A stretch of DNA of 64,000 nt, taken from Sphaerisporangium fuscum (GTDB taxonomy: Bacteria > Actinomycetota > Actinomycetes > Streptosporangiales > Streptosporangiaceae). The translations under genes were made by a program, and so were the position numbers. The first letter of the stretch is position 1. Every line of letters begins with the position of its first letter. The notes beneath the pieces were generated by a model. That model was not told the origin of the DNA, ran no database searches, and was given only the letters and a program-made list of their open reading frames with translations. The DNA lies in the NCBI RefSeq assembly GCF_018531465.1, contig NZ_JAHDTF010000024.1:124001-188000 (forward strand). The letters are read 5' to 3'. Positions 38,518 to 47,048 of this stretch are shown piece after piece.

Positions 38518-38577
38518 ATGCTCGATGACGACACGCCCGCCCCGTGCGCGCCGCCGCGGCCGAGGGGAAAGCGCTGA
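38518..38577 (+). CDS. 19-residue upstream ORF coupled to the MFS gene
   Basis: ATG opens a 20-codon frame (MLDDDTPAPC, then Pro/Arg-rich) whose stop overlaps the MFS start codon as TGATG. A -10 hexamer 7 bases before it suggests it is translated from the 5' end of a leaderless mRNA, delivering ribosomes to the MFS gene by reinitiation. There is no sign of an independent function. Confidence 0.45.
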   Translation: MLDDDTPAPCAPPRPRGKR

Positions 38578-39833
38578 TGGCACTCGGACGCGTCCTGATC
38601 GACGTGGCCCCGCTACGGTCGTCCCCGGCGTTCCGGCGGCTGTGGATCGGGCAGGCCCTCTCCGGGTTCGGCAGCCAGATGACGCTCGTCGCCGTGATGT
38701 TCCAGGTCTGGCAGGCGACCGGGAGCACCGCCTGGACCGGTGCCGTCGGCCTGGCCCAGGCCGTCCCGCTCGTCGTGCTCGGGCTGTTCGCCGGGACGGT
38801 CATCGACCGTGTGGACCGGCGGAGGTTCTACCTGTTCACCACCGGCGGGCAGGCCGTGACGTCCCTGCTCCTCGCCGTGCAGGGCCTCGCCGGGAACCTC
38901 CCGCCCGCCGGGGTGCTGGTGCTGGTGACGGCGCAGTCGTGCTTCGTCGCCGGCGGCGGCCCGGCGGCGCGCACCTTCATCCCGCGGCTTCTGCCCGAGC
39001 ACCAGCTGGCCGCCGGGCTCGCTCTGAGAGGGGTCTCCTTCCACGGCGCCCTGCTCCTGGGCCCGGCCGCCGCCGGCCTGGTGCTGGGCCGGCTGGGCGT
39101 CGGCGGCTGCTATCTGATCGACGCGCTCACCTTCGGCGCCGCGTTCTACGGCGCCTTCGGCCTGCCGCCGATGAGCCCGGGAGACGAGCCGGCCCGGCCC
39201 GGACTGCGCGGCGTCCTGGACGGCCTGGCCTTCCTGGGCCGCACCCCCGTCATCCGCGGAGCTCTGCTCACGGCCCTGGCCGTCACGGTGCTGTCGATGC
39301 CGGTCAGCCTGTTCCCCCTGGTCAACGCGGAACGGTTCGGCGGCGACCCGCGCAGCCTCGGGCTGTTCCTCACGGCCATCGCGGTCGGCGGCGTCGCCGC
39401 GTCCGTCTTCTCCGGAACCTTCACCAGGCTCTCCCGCCCCGGCCTCCTCATGCTCGGCGGGTCGGCGACCTGGGGCCTGGCGCTCGCCCTGTTCGGCCTG
39501 ACGTCGAACCCGTGGGCCGGGCTCGCCCTCCTCGCCGTGTCCGGCGCCGCCGACACCGTCTCCGTGGTGGGGCGGAGCACCATCGTCCAGACCCACACCC
39601 CCGGCGAGCTGCTCGGCCGGGTCGGCGCCGCCGAACAGATCGTCGGGCAGGCCGGGCCGGACCTCGGCAACATGCGCGGCGGCCTGGTCGCGGACGCCAC
39701 CTCCGGCACGGTGGCCCTGGTCACGGGCGGCCTGCTGTGCGTGGGCGCCGTCGCCCTGGTGGGAGCCACCACCCCGGGCCTGCGCCACTTCTCCGTGGCG
39801 CCCGCTCCCCGGGCGGAGCCGTCCGGCAACTGA
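38577..39833 (+). CDS. MFS transporter (EntS/12-TM efflux type)
   Basis: A 418-residue transporter with about 12 membrane segments, opening FRRLWIGQALSGFGSQMTLVAVMFQVW, with GTVIDRVDRRRFYL between helices 2 and 3. This is the pattern of EntS-like siderophore or macrolide exporters. ATG is chosen because it overlaps the stop of a short upstream ORF and GAGGGG lies 9 bases before it; a GTG 11 codons earlier is possible. It is divergent from the TetR gene whose operators lie nearby, but is not clearly under its control. Confidence 0.85.
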   Translation: MALGRVLIDVAPLRSSPAFRRLWIGQALSGFGSQMTLVAVMFQVWQATGSTAWTGAVGLAQAVPLVVLGLFAGTVIDRVDRRRFYLFTTGGQAVTSLLLAVQGLAGNLPPAGVLVLVTAQSCFVAGGGPAARTFIPRLLPEHQLAAGLALRGVSFHGALLLGPAAAGLVLGRLGVGGCYLIDALTFGAAFYGAFGLPPMSPGDEPARPGLRGVLDGLAFLGRTPVIRGALLTALAVTVLSMPVSLFPLVNAERFGGDPRSLGLFLTAIAVGGVAASVFSGTFTRLSRPGLLMLGGSATWGLALALFGLTSNPWAGLALLAVSGAADTVSVVGRSTIVQTHTPGELLGRVGAAEQIVGQAGPDLGNMRGGLVADATSGTVALVTGGLLCVGAVALVGATTPGLRHFSVAPAPRAEPSGN

Positions 39834-39866
39834 TCGGACGCGAGGCCGGCGCGGTGAGCCCGCCGA

Positions 39867-39872
39867 CATAAT
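39867..39872 (+). promoter_or_regulatory. -10 element for the DUF4184 gene
   Basis: CATAAT lies six bases before the GTG start; there is no Shine-Dalgarno. This points to a leaderless mRNA. No -35 stands out. Confidence 0.4.
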
Positions 39873-39878
39873 CGGACG

Positions 39879-40631
39879 GTGCCCTTCACGCCGAGCCACG
39901 TCGCCGCGATCGTGCCCTTACGCCGCCTGCTGCCCCCGGCGGCGCTCACGGTCGGCGCGCTGGTGCCCGACCTGCCCTACTACGTGCCCACCCCCTTCTC
40001 GTCCGAGACCACCCATGCCTGGTGGGGCGCGCCGCTCGCCGACCTGCCGGTGGGACTCGCCGTGCTGCTGCTGTTCCAGCTGCTGGTGCGGACGCCGCTG
40101 ACGTCGCTGGCCCCCGCCGGGCTGCGGGCGCGGCTGCCGGAGCGGGCGCCGTCCCCGCGGTTCGCCGCGACCGCCGCCGCGGTGCTCGCCGGCGTGGTCA
40201 CCCACCTCGCCTGGGACGCGTTCACGCACGTCGACGGCTTCGCGGTCGTGCACTGGCCGATCATGCGGGTCTCGGTCGCCGGAGTGCACCGGCTGTTCAA
40301 CGTGGTGATGTACGTCAGCTCGCTGGGCGGGCTCGCCGCGATCGCGATCTGGTTCGCCGTCTGGTACCGGCGCACCCCCGCCCGGCCCGGGCGTCCGCCC
40401 GGCGTGCCCGCCCGCGTGCGGGTGATGGTCGCGGCGGCCTGCACCGCCGCGGCGGTCGCCGGGGCCGTCCTTCAGGCACACCGCGGCGTCGCGGCCGTGA
40501 GCCTGTACGACCTGGTGCGATGCGTACTGCTCGGCGGCATCGAGGGGGTGGCCGCCGTCCTGGCCTGCTACGTCGCCGCCTGGCACGCCGGGGCGCGGCC
40601 GCGCTCCCGGCCGGCCGCCGAGAGCCGCTAG
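39879..40631 (+). CDS. DUF4184 family integral membrane protein
   Basis: A 250-residue protein opening MPFTPSHVAAIVPL, the DUF4184 start, followed by ALVPDLPYY, HAWWGAPLADLPVGLAVLL and VVTHLAWDAFTHVDGF. The His and Asp residues in these phrases recall the metal-site pattern of YdjM-type membrane hydrolases. About six membrane segments are predicted. Its function is unknown. The GTG lies six bases after CATAAT. Its stop and that of the convergent TetR gene share CTAG. Confidence 0.8.
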   Translation: MPFTPSHVAAIVPLRRLLPPAALTVGALVPDLPYYVPTPFSSETTHAWWGAPLADLPVGLAVLLLFQLLVRTPLTSLAPAGLRARLPERAPSPRFAATAAAVLAGVVTHLAWDAFTHVDGFAVVHWPIMRVSVAGVHRLFNVVMYVSSLGGLAAIAIWFAVWYRRTPARPGRPPGVPARVRVMVAAACTAAAVAGAVLQAHRGVAAVSLYDLVRCVLLGGIEGVAAVLACYVAAWHAGARPRSRPAAESR

Positions 40632-41395
40632 GGGGGCGGGGGGACGGCCGCCGGCATGGCGGCCTCGATGCCGTCCAGCAGCACGGTCAGCCCGGCGTCG
40701 AAGGTCTTCCTCGCCTCCCGCTCGAGGTACGGCGTGCCGTCGTCCTCCCCGGCCGCGGGCCCCTCGCTCTCCAGCCAGACCACCATCGGGTACCGCTCGG
40801 CGAAGTCGGGAGCGACCTCGCTCATCAGGCCCGACCTGGTGTGCCACCACTGCTCGTCCGGGACCCCGGTCGCCGCCGGCGCCTGGCGCGCCTCGGCGAT
40901 GGTCTGCGCGGCCCCGCGCACGAAGTGGAACAACGTGCCGACGATCCGCCGCAGCACACGCGCCGACAGGCCGGTGGCGCGCAGGATCCGCACCAGCGTC
41001 TCGAGGGTGACGTACTCGTTGGGCCCGAGCACCGGACGGGCCTGCGACACCTGCAGCACCCACGGATGGCGCAGGTAGAACGCGCAGGTGTCCTCGGCCC
41101 AGGACGTCAGGGCCGCCCGCCACCCGTCGCCGAGGTCGTAGCCGGCGGGCAGCTCCGCCAGGGCGTGGTCGTACATGAGGTCGACCAGCTCGCTCTTGCT
41201 CGGCACGTAGGTGTACAGCGCCATGGCCGTACGCCCCAGCCGCTCACCGACCGCGCGCATCGACAGCGCCGCCATGCCCTCGGCGTCGGCGACGGCGATC
41301 GCGGTCTCGACGATGAGGTCGACGCTCAGCCCCGGCTTCGGGCCCGGACCGGTGCGGGACCTCTCGGGCGCCGAGGCCCGCCACAGGAGCGCCAT
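40628..41395 (-). CDS. TetR/AcrR family regulator
   Basis: A 255-residue regulator with an N-terminal helix-turn-helix (LIVETAIAVADAEGMAALSMRAVGERLG, then AMALYTYVPSKSELVDLMYD) and a TetR_C-type tetracycline-repressor-like C-terminal domain, recognisable from LRHPWVLQVSQARPVLGPNEY. The ATG at residue MALLWRASAPERSRTGPGPK matches the usual short basic lead; the frame continues 13 codons further without better support. It faces the adenine deaminase-like gene divergently. Its target is not evident. Confidence 0.82.
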   Translation of the reverse strand: MALLWRASAPERSRTGPGPKPGLSVDLIVETAIAVADAEGMAALSMRAVGERLGRTAMALYTYVPSKSELVDLMYDHALAELPAGYDLGDGWRAALTSWAEDTCAFYLRHPWVLQVSQARPVLGPNEYVTLETLVRILRATGLSARVLRRIVGTLFHFVRGAAQTIAEARQAPAATGVPDEQWWHTRSGLMSEVAPDFAERYPMVVWLESEGPAAGEDDGTPYLEREARKTFDAGLTVLLDGIEAAMPAAVPPPP

Positions 41396-41534
41396 CGAAC
41401 GGCGCGCGTCGCCCTGCCCGGCGAAGACGACCAACGCGCGACTCCTCGTACCCTGGACAGGCCGTTTCCTTACCCATGAAGGCTATCAGCGCGGGCGGCG
41501 CCGCCCTCCCGCGAGCGACATGACCGGGAGAGCC

Positions 41535-42545
41535 GTGATCGAGCTGCTTCAGCTGCCGAAGGCGGAGCTGCACCTGCACATCGAGGGGACCCTCGAACCG
41601 GAGCTGGCCTTCGAGCTGGCGGACCGCAACCGCGTCGACCTGCCGTTCGCCTCGGTCGACGACCTCAGGTCGCGCTACAGCTTCGAGAACCTGCAGTCGT
41701 TCCTCGACCTCTACTACGCCACCATGGCGGCCCTGCGCACCGAGGACGACTTCGCCGACCTCGCCCGCGCCTACGTCGCCCGCGCGGCGGCGCAGGGCGT
41801 CCGGCACGCCGAGGTCTTCTTCGACCCGCAGGCGCACGCCCGCCGGGGGGTCCCCATCGAGGCGGTCATCGACGGCCTGTCGGCCGGTCTCGCCGCCGCC
41901 GGGCGCGAGCACGGCGTCACCGGCGGCCTCATCATGTGCTTCCTGCGCGACCTGCCGGTGGAGGACGCCGAGGCGACCCTGACGTCGGCCCTGCCCCGCG
42001 CCGGGGCTCTGCTCGGCGTCGGCCTCGACTCCGCCGAGGTCGGCAACCCGCCGGGACGCTTCGCCGGGGTGTTCCGGCGGGCCCGCGAGGCCGGGCTGCG
42101 CACCGTCGCGCACGCGGGGGAGGAGGCTCCGGCCGCCTACATCTGGGAGGCGCTGGACGTGCTCGGCGTCGAGCGCGTCGACCACGGCATCCGGGCCGTC
42201 GACGACCCCCGCCTGCTGGAACGCCTGGCCGCCGACCGGGTGCCGCTGACGGTCTGCCCGCTGTCGAACCTCCGGCTGCGGGCGGTCGGCAGCCTGGCGG
42301 AGCACCCGCTCGCGCGGCTGCTGGAGGCGGGGGTCGTGGCGACCGTCAACTCCGACGACCCCGCCTACTTCGGCGGTTACGCCGGCGACAACTTCGCCGC
42401 GGCGGCCGAGGCGCTCGGGCTCGGCCTGGAGACGGCCGAGCTTCTGGCGCGCAACTCCGTCGAGGCCTCGTTCGTCCCGGCGGAACGGGCGGCGGAGCTG
42501 CTCGCCGAGATCGACGCGTGGGCCGCCCGGCACCGGCTCAGCTGA
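41535..42545 (+). CDS. Adenosine deaminase-family enzyme, probably adenine deaminase (ADE type)
   Basis: The 336-residue metal-dependent deaminase shows LPKAELHLHIEGTLEPEL (His-x-His zinc ligands), HAEVFFDPQAHARRG, LIMCFLRDLP, GLDSAE, TVAHAGEEAPA, ERVDHGIRA, and VNSDDPAYFGGY. The FDPQ-H-RG, GLDSAE and DDPAYFGGY phrases match fungal Aah1-type adenine deaminases rather than true adenosine deaminases, so adenine to hypoxanthine plus ammonia is the likely reaction. GTG is preferred because GGGAG lies four bases before it; an ATG five codons earlier is the alternative. Confidence 0.85.
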   Translation: MIELLQLPKAELHLHIEGTLEPELAFELADRNRVDLPFASVDDLRSRYSFENLQSFLDLYYATMAALRTEDDFADLARAYVARAAAQGVRHAEVFFDPQAHARRGVPIEAVIDGLSAGLAAAGREHGVTGGLIMCFLRDLPVEDAEATLTSALPRAGALLGVGLDSAEVGNPPGRFAGVFRRAREAGLRTVAHAGEEAPAAYIWEALDVLGVERVDHGIRAVDDPRLLERLAADRVPLTVCPLSNLRLRAVGSLAEHPLARLLEAGVVATVNSDDPAYFGGYAGDNFAAAAEALGLGLETAELLARNSVEASFVPAERAAELLAEIDAWAARHRLS

Positions 42546-42549
42546 GCCG
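42534..42549. terminator. Palindrome at the deaminase stop codon
   Basis: CGGCTCAGCTGAGCCG is a perfect 16-base palindrome covering the TGA stop. It may be a short bidirectional terminator between convergent genes, although it has no loop bases. Confidence 0.35.
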
Positions 42550-42572
42550 CGGCAGATGGGCGTGAGCGTGCT

Positions 42573-45500
42573 TCACGAAGCGAGCGTGATCTCGGCCAGC
42601 TCACGCCAGTCCCGTCGCCGGCCGTCACGGGCCGCCTCGGTGAACACGGTTTCACCGAGGCGGTCCCGCGTGTCCGCGGCGATCCTGGAGACGTCCGGCT
42701 GCGAACGATCCGGTGCGCCGCGCACGCCGTCGCTCGCCGCGAGCAGTCGTACGGCCTGCTCGTACTGTCCCTGGCGCAGCGCGAGATCCGCGATCCCGAC
42801 CAGCACCGAGGCGATCGTCGGCGGGTAGGCGATCTCCACGGCGGCCCGGAACGCCTCGGTCCGGTAAGCGCGGGCCTTCTCGAGATCCTCGGTGAGATAG
42901 CCGTACAGGTCCATGGCCATGGCGCGGACGGAGTCGCCTATTTCCGCGTCGCCCAGCATCGCCCGCACCGTGGCCAGGCGCTCGTGCGCCTTGGCCGGCT
43001 CGCCGCGCCAGCGCGCCAGCTGCGCCTCCCAGAGCGCCAGCCCGGCGAGCGTGCTCGGCCAGGCGATCCCGTCCGCGCGCCGCCGCGCTTCCGCCATCGC
43101 CGACGTGCTGGACCGCTCGTCGCCGAGCAGCCAGTACAGCTGAGCCTGCTGCGCCCGCAGCCCGACCACGTCCTCGATCGCGCCGACCTCGGTCAGCGCC
43201 ACGATCGCCTCTTCGTAGTGCTCACAGGCGCGTGCGAACTCGCCCCGCATGGCGAGCCGGTCGGCCAGGAAGGTCAGCGCCAGCGAGATCCCCCACCGGT
43301 CACCCAGCGTGCGGAACTCGGCGAGGCCGATTTCGAGGTCGGTGTCCACGCCGGTCTCGTCACGGCCGAGCGTGAACCGGAATCTGGCACGACTGAGCCT
43401 GGCCTGCGCGCGTACCCATGGATCGTCGCCGGCGATGAGCGGCTCGAACGCGGGCAGGACGTCCGCCGGCTCCTGCAGCAGCCGCTCCAGCGGCGCGACG
43501 AACCCGAGCAGCGGGTGGCGGTTCCCGGTGCCCTGGGTGAGCCGGTGCGCCCCGTGGATCCATTTCCGCGCCCGGTGCTGATCGCCGCCGGGCCCGGAGG
43601 ACACGAACACCGCCACGAGGCCGTACGCCATCGCCCGCACCTCGTCGGACACCTCGCCGGGCAGCGAGGCCGCCGCGATGCTCAACTCGGTGCCCTCGGC
43701 CCTGTGCCCGCTGAGGAACCAGTACCAGCCCGTGGCCGCGACCAGCCGCATCGCCTCCTGGGCCCATCCCTCATCGATGGCCCTGCGCAACGCCGCGTTG
43801 ATGTTGTCGTGCTCGGCCTTGAGCGTGGACAGCCACTCCAGCTGCTCGGCCTGACGCAGGCGCGGCTCGGCCGTCTCGGCCAGCTCGGTGAAGTAGGCGA
43901 GGTGCGCCCGGCGCGCCGGCTCGGTCTCCCCGGCCTCGGCGAGCCGGTGCGCCGCGTATTCCCTGATGGTGTTGAGCATCCGGTAGCGGGGCGCGCCCTC
44001 GCCGTCGGCGAGCAGCAGCGACTTCTCGATCAACGCGGTGAGCACGTCGAACACCTGCTCTCCGGCGAACGCCTCGTCCCCGCACACCCGTTCGGCCGCC
44101 TCCAGGGTCGCCCCGCCGGAGAACACCGAGAGCCGCCGCAGCACGCGACGTTCGGTCTCGGTCAGCAGATCCCAGCTCCAGTCCACGACCGCGCGCAGCG
44201 TCTTGTGATGGGGAAGCGCCGTACGGCTGCCGCTGGTCAGCAGAAGGAATCGGTCATCGAGCCGGCGCGCCAGCTGGTCGACGGACATGCTGCGCAGCCG
44301 TGCCGCGGCCAGTTCGATCGCCAGCGGCATCCCGTCGAGCGCCCGGCAGATCCGCGCCATGACCGGCAGGATACGGGCGTCGGAGCCGATGTCCTTGCGC
44401 ACCAGGGCCGCGCGGTCCCGCAGCAGCCGCACGGCGGGGGAGGACCCGGCCTCGGAGGAGTCGGCGCCGGCGGCGGGCAGAGCGAGTGGCTCGACCTGCC
44501 ACAGCACCTCCCCGGTGATGCCGAGCGGTTCCCTGCTCGTGGCCAGGATCCGCAGTCGCCGGCACTCTCCCAGGAGCCGGTGCGTGAAAGCCGCGGCCGC
44601 CTCGATCACGTGCTCGCAGTTGTCCAGGATCAGCAGGATCGCGCGTTCCCGGACCGCGGCGATGAGGCGATCCATCTGGTCCCCGCCCCGCGCGCCACCG
44701 AGCAAGGCCTGATCACGCAGGCCGATCGCGGTGAGGACGGCCTGCGCCAGCTCACCGCCTGCCCGTACCGAGGCCAGTTCGACCAGCCACGCCCCGTCCG
44801 GCAGGTCGGCGAGCATCGTTCGCGCGGTCTCCGTGGCCAGCCTCGTCTTGCCGGAGCCGCCCGCCCCTATCAAGGTGACCAGCCGGTGCTCGACGGCCAG
44901 AGCGGCGACCGCGGAGATGTCGTCGTCCTTGCCGACGAAACTCGTCAGCTCGGCGCGCAGGTTCGTCCTGCGGTTCTGCGCCCGTTCGCCCAGCTCGCCG
45001 CGCAGCAGCGCGGTGTGCAGGGCGGAGAGCTCGGCCGACGGATCGGCGCCCAGCTCCTCGGCGAGGCGTTCGCGCGTCCGCTGGTACAGGGTGAGCGCAT
45101 CGGCGGCGCGTCCCGCTTCGGCGAGGGCGCGCATCAAGGCCGCCACGAACCCTTCCCGCAGCGGATAGGTGGCGACCAGCTCGGTGAGCTCGGAGACCAG
45201 CTCGCAGCCACGGCCGAGGCGGATGTCCGCCTCCACCCGGTCCCCGAGCGCGGCGACGTGGAGTTCGTCCAGCCGCGCGGTCACTGCGTCGAACGCGTCG
45301 CTGTCCCGCAGCGCGACGTCCGCCATGGCCGTACCGCGCCACAGCGCCAGGGCCGAGCGCAGCAGATCCGCCCGCGCCGCGGGCTCGGCGGCGCGGGCCT
45401 GACCGACCAGGTGCTCGAACCGGCAGACGTCGACGGCATCAGGGGCCACGGCCAGCCGGTACCCGCCGGCACCGGCCTCGATCACACCGTCCGGCAACAG

Positions 45501-45716
45501 CCTGCGCAGTCTGGACACCAACGCCTGCAAGGCGTTCACTTCGTCCGCGGGCGGTTGCCGCCCCCAGATCCAGTCGACGAGCCTTGCGCGCGTGACGATC
45601 CGGCCGGGTTCGAGGGCGAGTGCGGCCAGCAGTGCGCGCAGCCGGATCCCGGGAACCTCCACCAGGGCCCCATCGCCGTTCCGGACCTCGAACGGCCCGA
45701 GCAATCCGACTCGCAC
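42573..45716 (-). CDS. AfsR/SARP-like regulator: BTAD domain, NB-ARC ATPase and TPR-like C-terminus
   Basis: A 1047-residue regulator. Residues 1-90 form an OmpR-type winged helix (RVGLLGPFEVRNGDG, LLAALALEPGRIVTRARLVDWIWG), about 95-245 the bacterial transcriptional activator domain, then an NB-ARC/STAND ATPase with Walker A GAGGSGKTR near residue 285 and Walker B LLILDNCEHV, and a long helical TPR-like region to the end. Such proteins integrate a signal through nucleotide binding and often activate secondary metabolism or export genes. The GTG start has no Shine-Dalgarno; CACAAT lies seven bases upstream. No biosynthetic cluster is adjacent, so the target is open. Confidence 0.85.
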   Translation of the reverse strand: MRVGLLGPFEVRNGDGALVEVPGIRLRALLAALALEPGRIVTRARLVDWIWGRQPPADEVNALQALVSRLRRLLPDGVIEAGAGGYRLAVAPDAVDVCRFEHLVGQARAAEPAARADLLRSALALWRGTAMADVALRDSDAFDAVTARLDELHVAALGDRVEADIRLGRGCELVSELTELVATYPLREGFVAALMRALAEAGRAADALTLYQRTRERLAEELGADPSAELSALHTALLRGELGERAQNRRTNLRAELTSFVGKDDDISAVAALAVEHRLVTLIGAGGSGKTRLATETARTMLADLPDGAWLVELASVRAGGELAQAVLTAIGLRDQALLGGARGGDQMDRLIAAVRERAILLILDNCEHVIEAAAAFTHRLLGECRRLRILATSREPLGITGEVLWQVEPLALPAAGADSSEAGSSPAVRLLRDRAALVRKDIGSDARILPVMARICRALDGMPLAIELAAARLRSMSVDQLARRLDDRFLLLTSGSRTALPHHKTLRAVVDWSWDLLTETERRVLRRLSVFSGGATLEAAERVCGDEAFAGEQVFDVLTALIEKSLLLADGEGAPRYRMLNTIREYAAHRLAEAGETEPARRAHLAYFTELAETAEPRLRQAEQLEWLSTLKAEHDNINAALRRAIDEGWAQEAMRLVAATGWYWFLSGHRAEGTELSIAAASLPGEVSDEVRAMAYGLVAVFVSSGPGGDQHRARKWIHGAHRLTQGTGNRHPLLGFVAPLERLLQEPADVLPAFEPLIAGDDPWVRAQARLSRARFRFTLGRDETGVDTDLEIGLAEFRTLGDRWGISLALTFLADRLAMRGEFARACEHYEEAIVALTEVGAIEDVVGLRAQQAQLYWLLGDERSSTSAMAEARRRADGIAWPSTLAGLALWEAQLARWRGEPAKAHERLATVRAMLGDAEIGDSVRAMAMDLYGYLTEDLEKARAYRTEAFRAAVEIAYPPTIASVLVGIADLALRQGQYEQAVRLLAASDGVRGAPDRSQPDVSRIAADTRDRLGETVFTEAARDGRRRDWRELAEITLAS

Positions 45717-45800
45717 ATCAGTAATTGTGCCGAATCGTGGCGATGATCGACTCCACCGCCGTCGCGCACTCCGCCGTCCTCCCCGCGGGCGGACCGTAGT

Positions 45801-45818
45801 GAATCTACAAAGTAAAGG
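45801..45818 (+). repeat. 18-base motif, copy 1 (GAATCTACAAaGTAAAGG)
   Basis: It matches the motif at 57396-57413 in 17 of 18 bases, with weaker similarity on both sides (CGGA upstream, CCCGG downstream). This copy lies between the AsnC stop and the BTAD regulator start. Its role is unknown. Confidence 0.5.
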
Positions 45819-45830
45819 GCCCGGGCAGGT

Positions 45831-46829
45831 TCACCGAGAACCGGGCGCGTACGGCACGGAGGCCACCCGGGGGAAAGCGGCCGCCGCCTTCAGGGTGCGC
45901 AGCACGGGAGCCGTCTCGAGGGTGCGCACGGCGCCGAGCGCGCCGAGACGGTGGGTCAGGTAGTGGTGCAGCTCGGCCGGGCCGGCGCACAGGGCGTGGG
46001 CCACCAGGTTCGTGGGACCGGTCGTGGCCGCGACCACGGCCAGCTCCTGGTGGCCTGCGAGGGTTCTCGCGACGTGGTCGAGCCGGGCGGGGGAGACCGA
46101 CATCCACAGCAGGGCCTGGGTGGTGACGCCGAGGAGCGTGTCGTCGAGTTCCAGGTCGAAGAAGAGGGCTCCACCCGCGCGCAGGTCGGCCAGGCGGCGG
46201 GCGACCGTGGCGGGGGACCATCCGGTGGCGGCGGCGAGCTCGGCGTACCCGGCCCGGCCGTCCCGCTGCAGCGCGGCCAGCAGTGCGGCGTCGGCCTGCG
46301 TGATGACCGGCTCGGCGGCGGACGGGCGGGCCGCCGGGTGCGGCTCCAGCATCCGCTGCCGGTCTTCGTCGAGGGCGTCCAGGTGCCCGCGCCAGGCGGT
46401 GGGCCCGCCGAGATAGGTGTGCAGCAGGTAGTGCGCCGAGACGGCGGTGATGCCCGAGGTGCGGGGGATGTCGTGCAGCAGCAGCGAATGACCACCGGCC
46501 GCGCCGGCCGGGGTGTGGACGAGGGCGAAGATCTCGGTGCCGCCGGAGGCGAGCTTCACCCACGAGGTGTCGGTCCGCCGGACGAGGGCGTGGGCGACGT
46601 CCTGCGAGGTCCGCGGGTTGGCGGTGAGCCGGACCATCCACTGCGCCAGGCCCGCGCGGTGCGGATCGGCGAGCCCGACCACACGCAGGGACGCCTCGGT
46701 GCGCAGCCGCCGGTAGCGGCGCGTCACGGTCTGCGTCGAGACGCCGAGGACCTCGGCGATCCGGGTGAAGGGGGCACGGCCGTCGATGTGCAGAGCGTGG
46801 ACCAGAGCGCGGTCGAGGTCGTCGAGCAT
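45831..46829 (-). CDS. Lrp/AsnC family regulator with two tandem AsnC modules
   Basis: A 332-residue protein, twice the usual Lrp length. The first helix-turn-helix is LDDLDRALVHALHIDGRAPFTRIAEVLGVSTQTVTRRYRRL, and a second AsnC-type helix-turn-helix follows at about residue 180 (ITQADAALLAALQRDGRAGYAELAAATGWSPATVARRLADL). Each is followed by a ligand-binding RAM-like region. The ATG is preferred because AAGGA lies seven bases upstream. It is divergent from an MFS pump with palindromes in between, and so is a likely regulator of it. Confidence 0.85.
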   Translation of the reverse strand: MLDDLDRALVHALHIDGRAPFTRIAEVLGVSTQTVTRRYRRLRTEASLRVVGLADPHRAGLAQWMVRLTANPRTSQDVAHALVRRTDTSWVKLASGGTEIFALVHTPAGAAGGHSLLLHDIPRTSGITAVSAHYLLHTYLGGPTAWRGHLDALDEDRQRMLEPHPAARPSAAEPVITQADAALLAALQRDGRAGYAELAAATGWSPATVARRLADLRAGGALFFDLELDDTLLGVTTQALLWMSVSPARLDHVARTLAGHQELAVVAATTGPTNLVAHALCAGPAELHHYLTHRLGALGAVRTLETAPVLRTLKAAAAFPRVASVPYAPGSR

Positions 46830-46853
46830 GTGAACATCCTTCACCACAGGGCG

Positions 46854-46897
46854 GTTCCATGGAACGAATCACTAGATTCCGATGCCTGGCTGGAATC
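46854..46897. promoter_or_regulatory. Palindromic sites between the AsnC regulator and MFS genes
   Basis: GTTCCATGGAAC (46854-46865) is a perfect 12-base palindrome. GATTCC (46875-46880), 11 bases, GGAATC (46892-46897) form a second inverted repeat. Both contain TTCC/GGAA half-sites, and spacing of half-sites suits multimeric Lrp binding. Confidence 0.55.
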
Positions 46898-47048
46898 GGG
46901 CCACCGCCTCCCCCCAGGCTCGCCGTGAACGGTCCACCCGCCCGCCCCCCGCCGGGGAGCGCGTCCCCTCGTTTCGCTGCCCCGGGGACGCGTGACCCAG
47001 GGGGCGACGGCGGGGGGACGCCATGACGTGCCGAAGGGATCCGCATCC

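Noticed and set aside
40628..40631. CTAG shared by two convergent stop codons
   Set aside because: Tail-to-tail overlap of stops is common in compact genomes and needs no special function.
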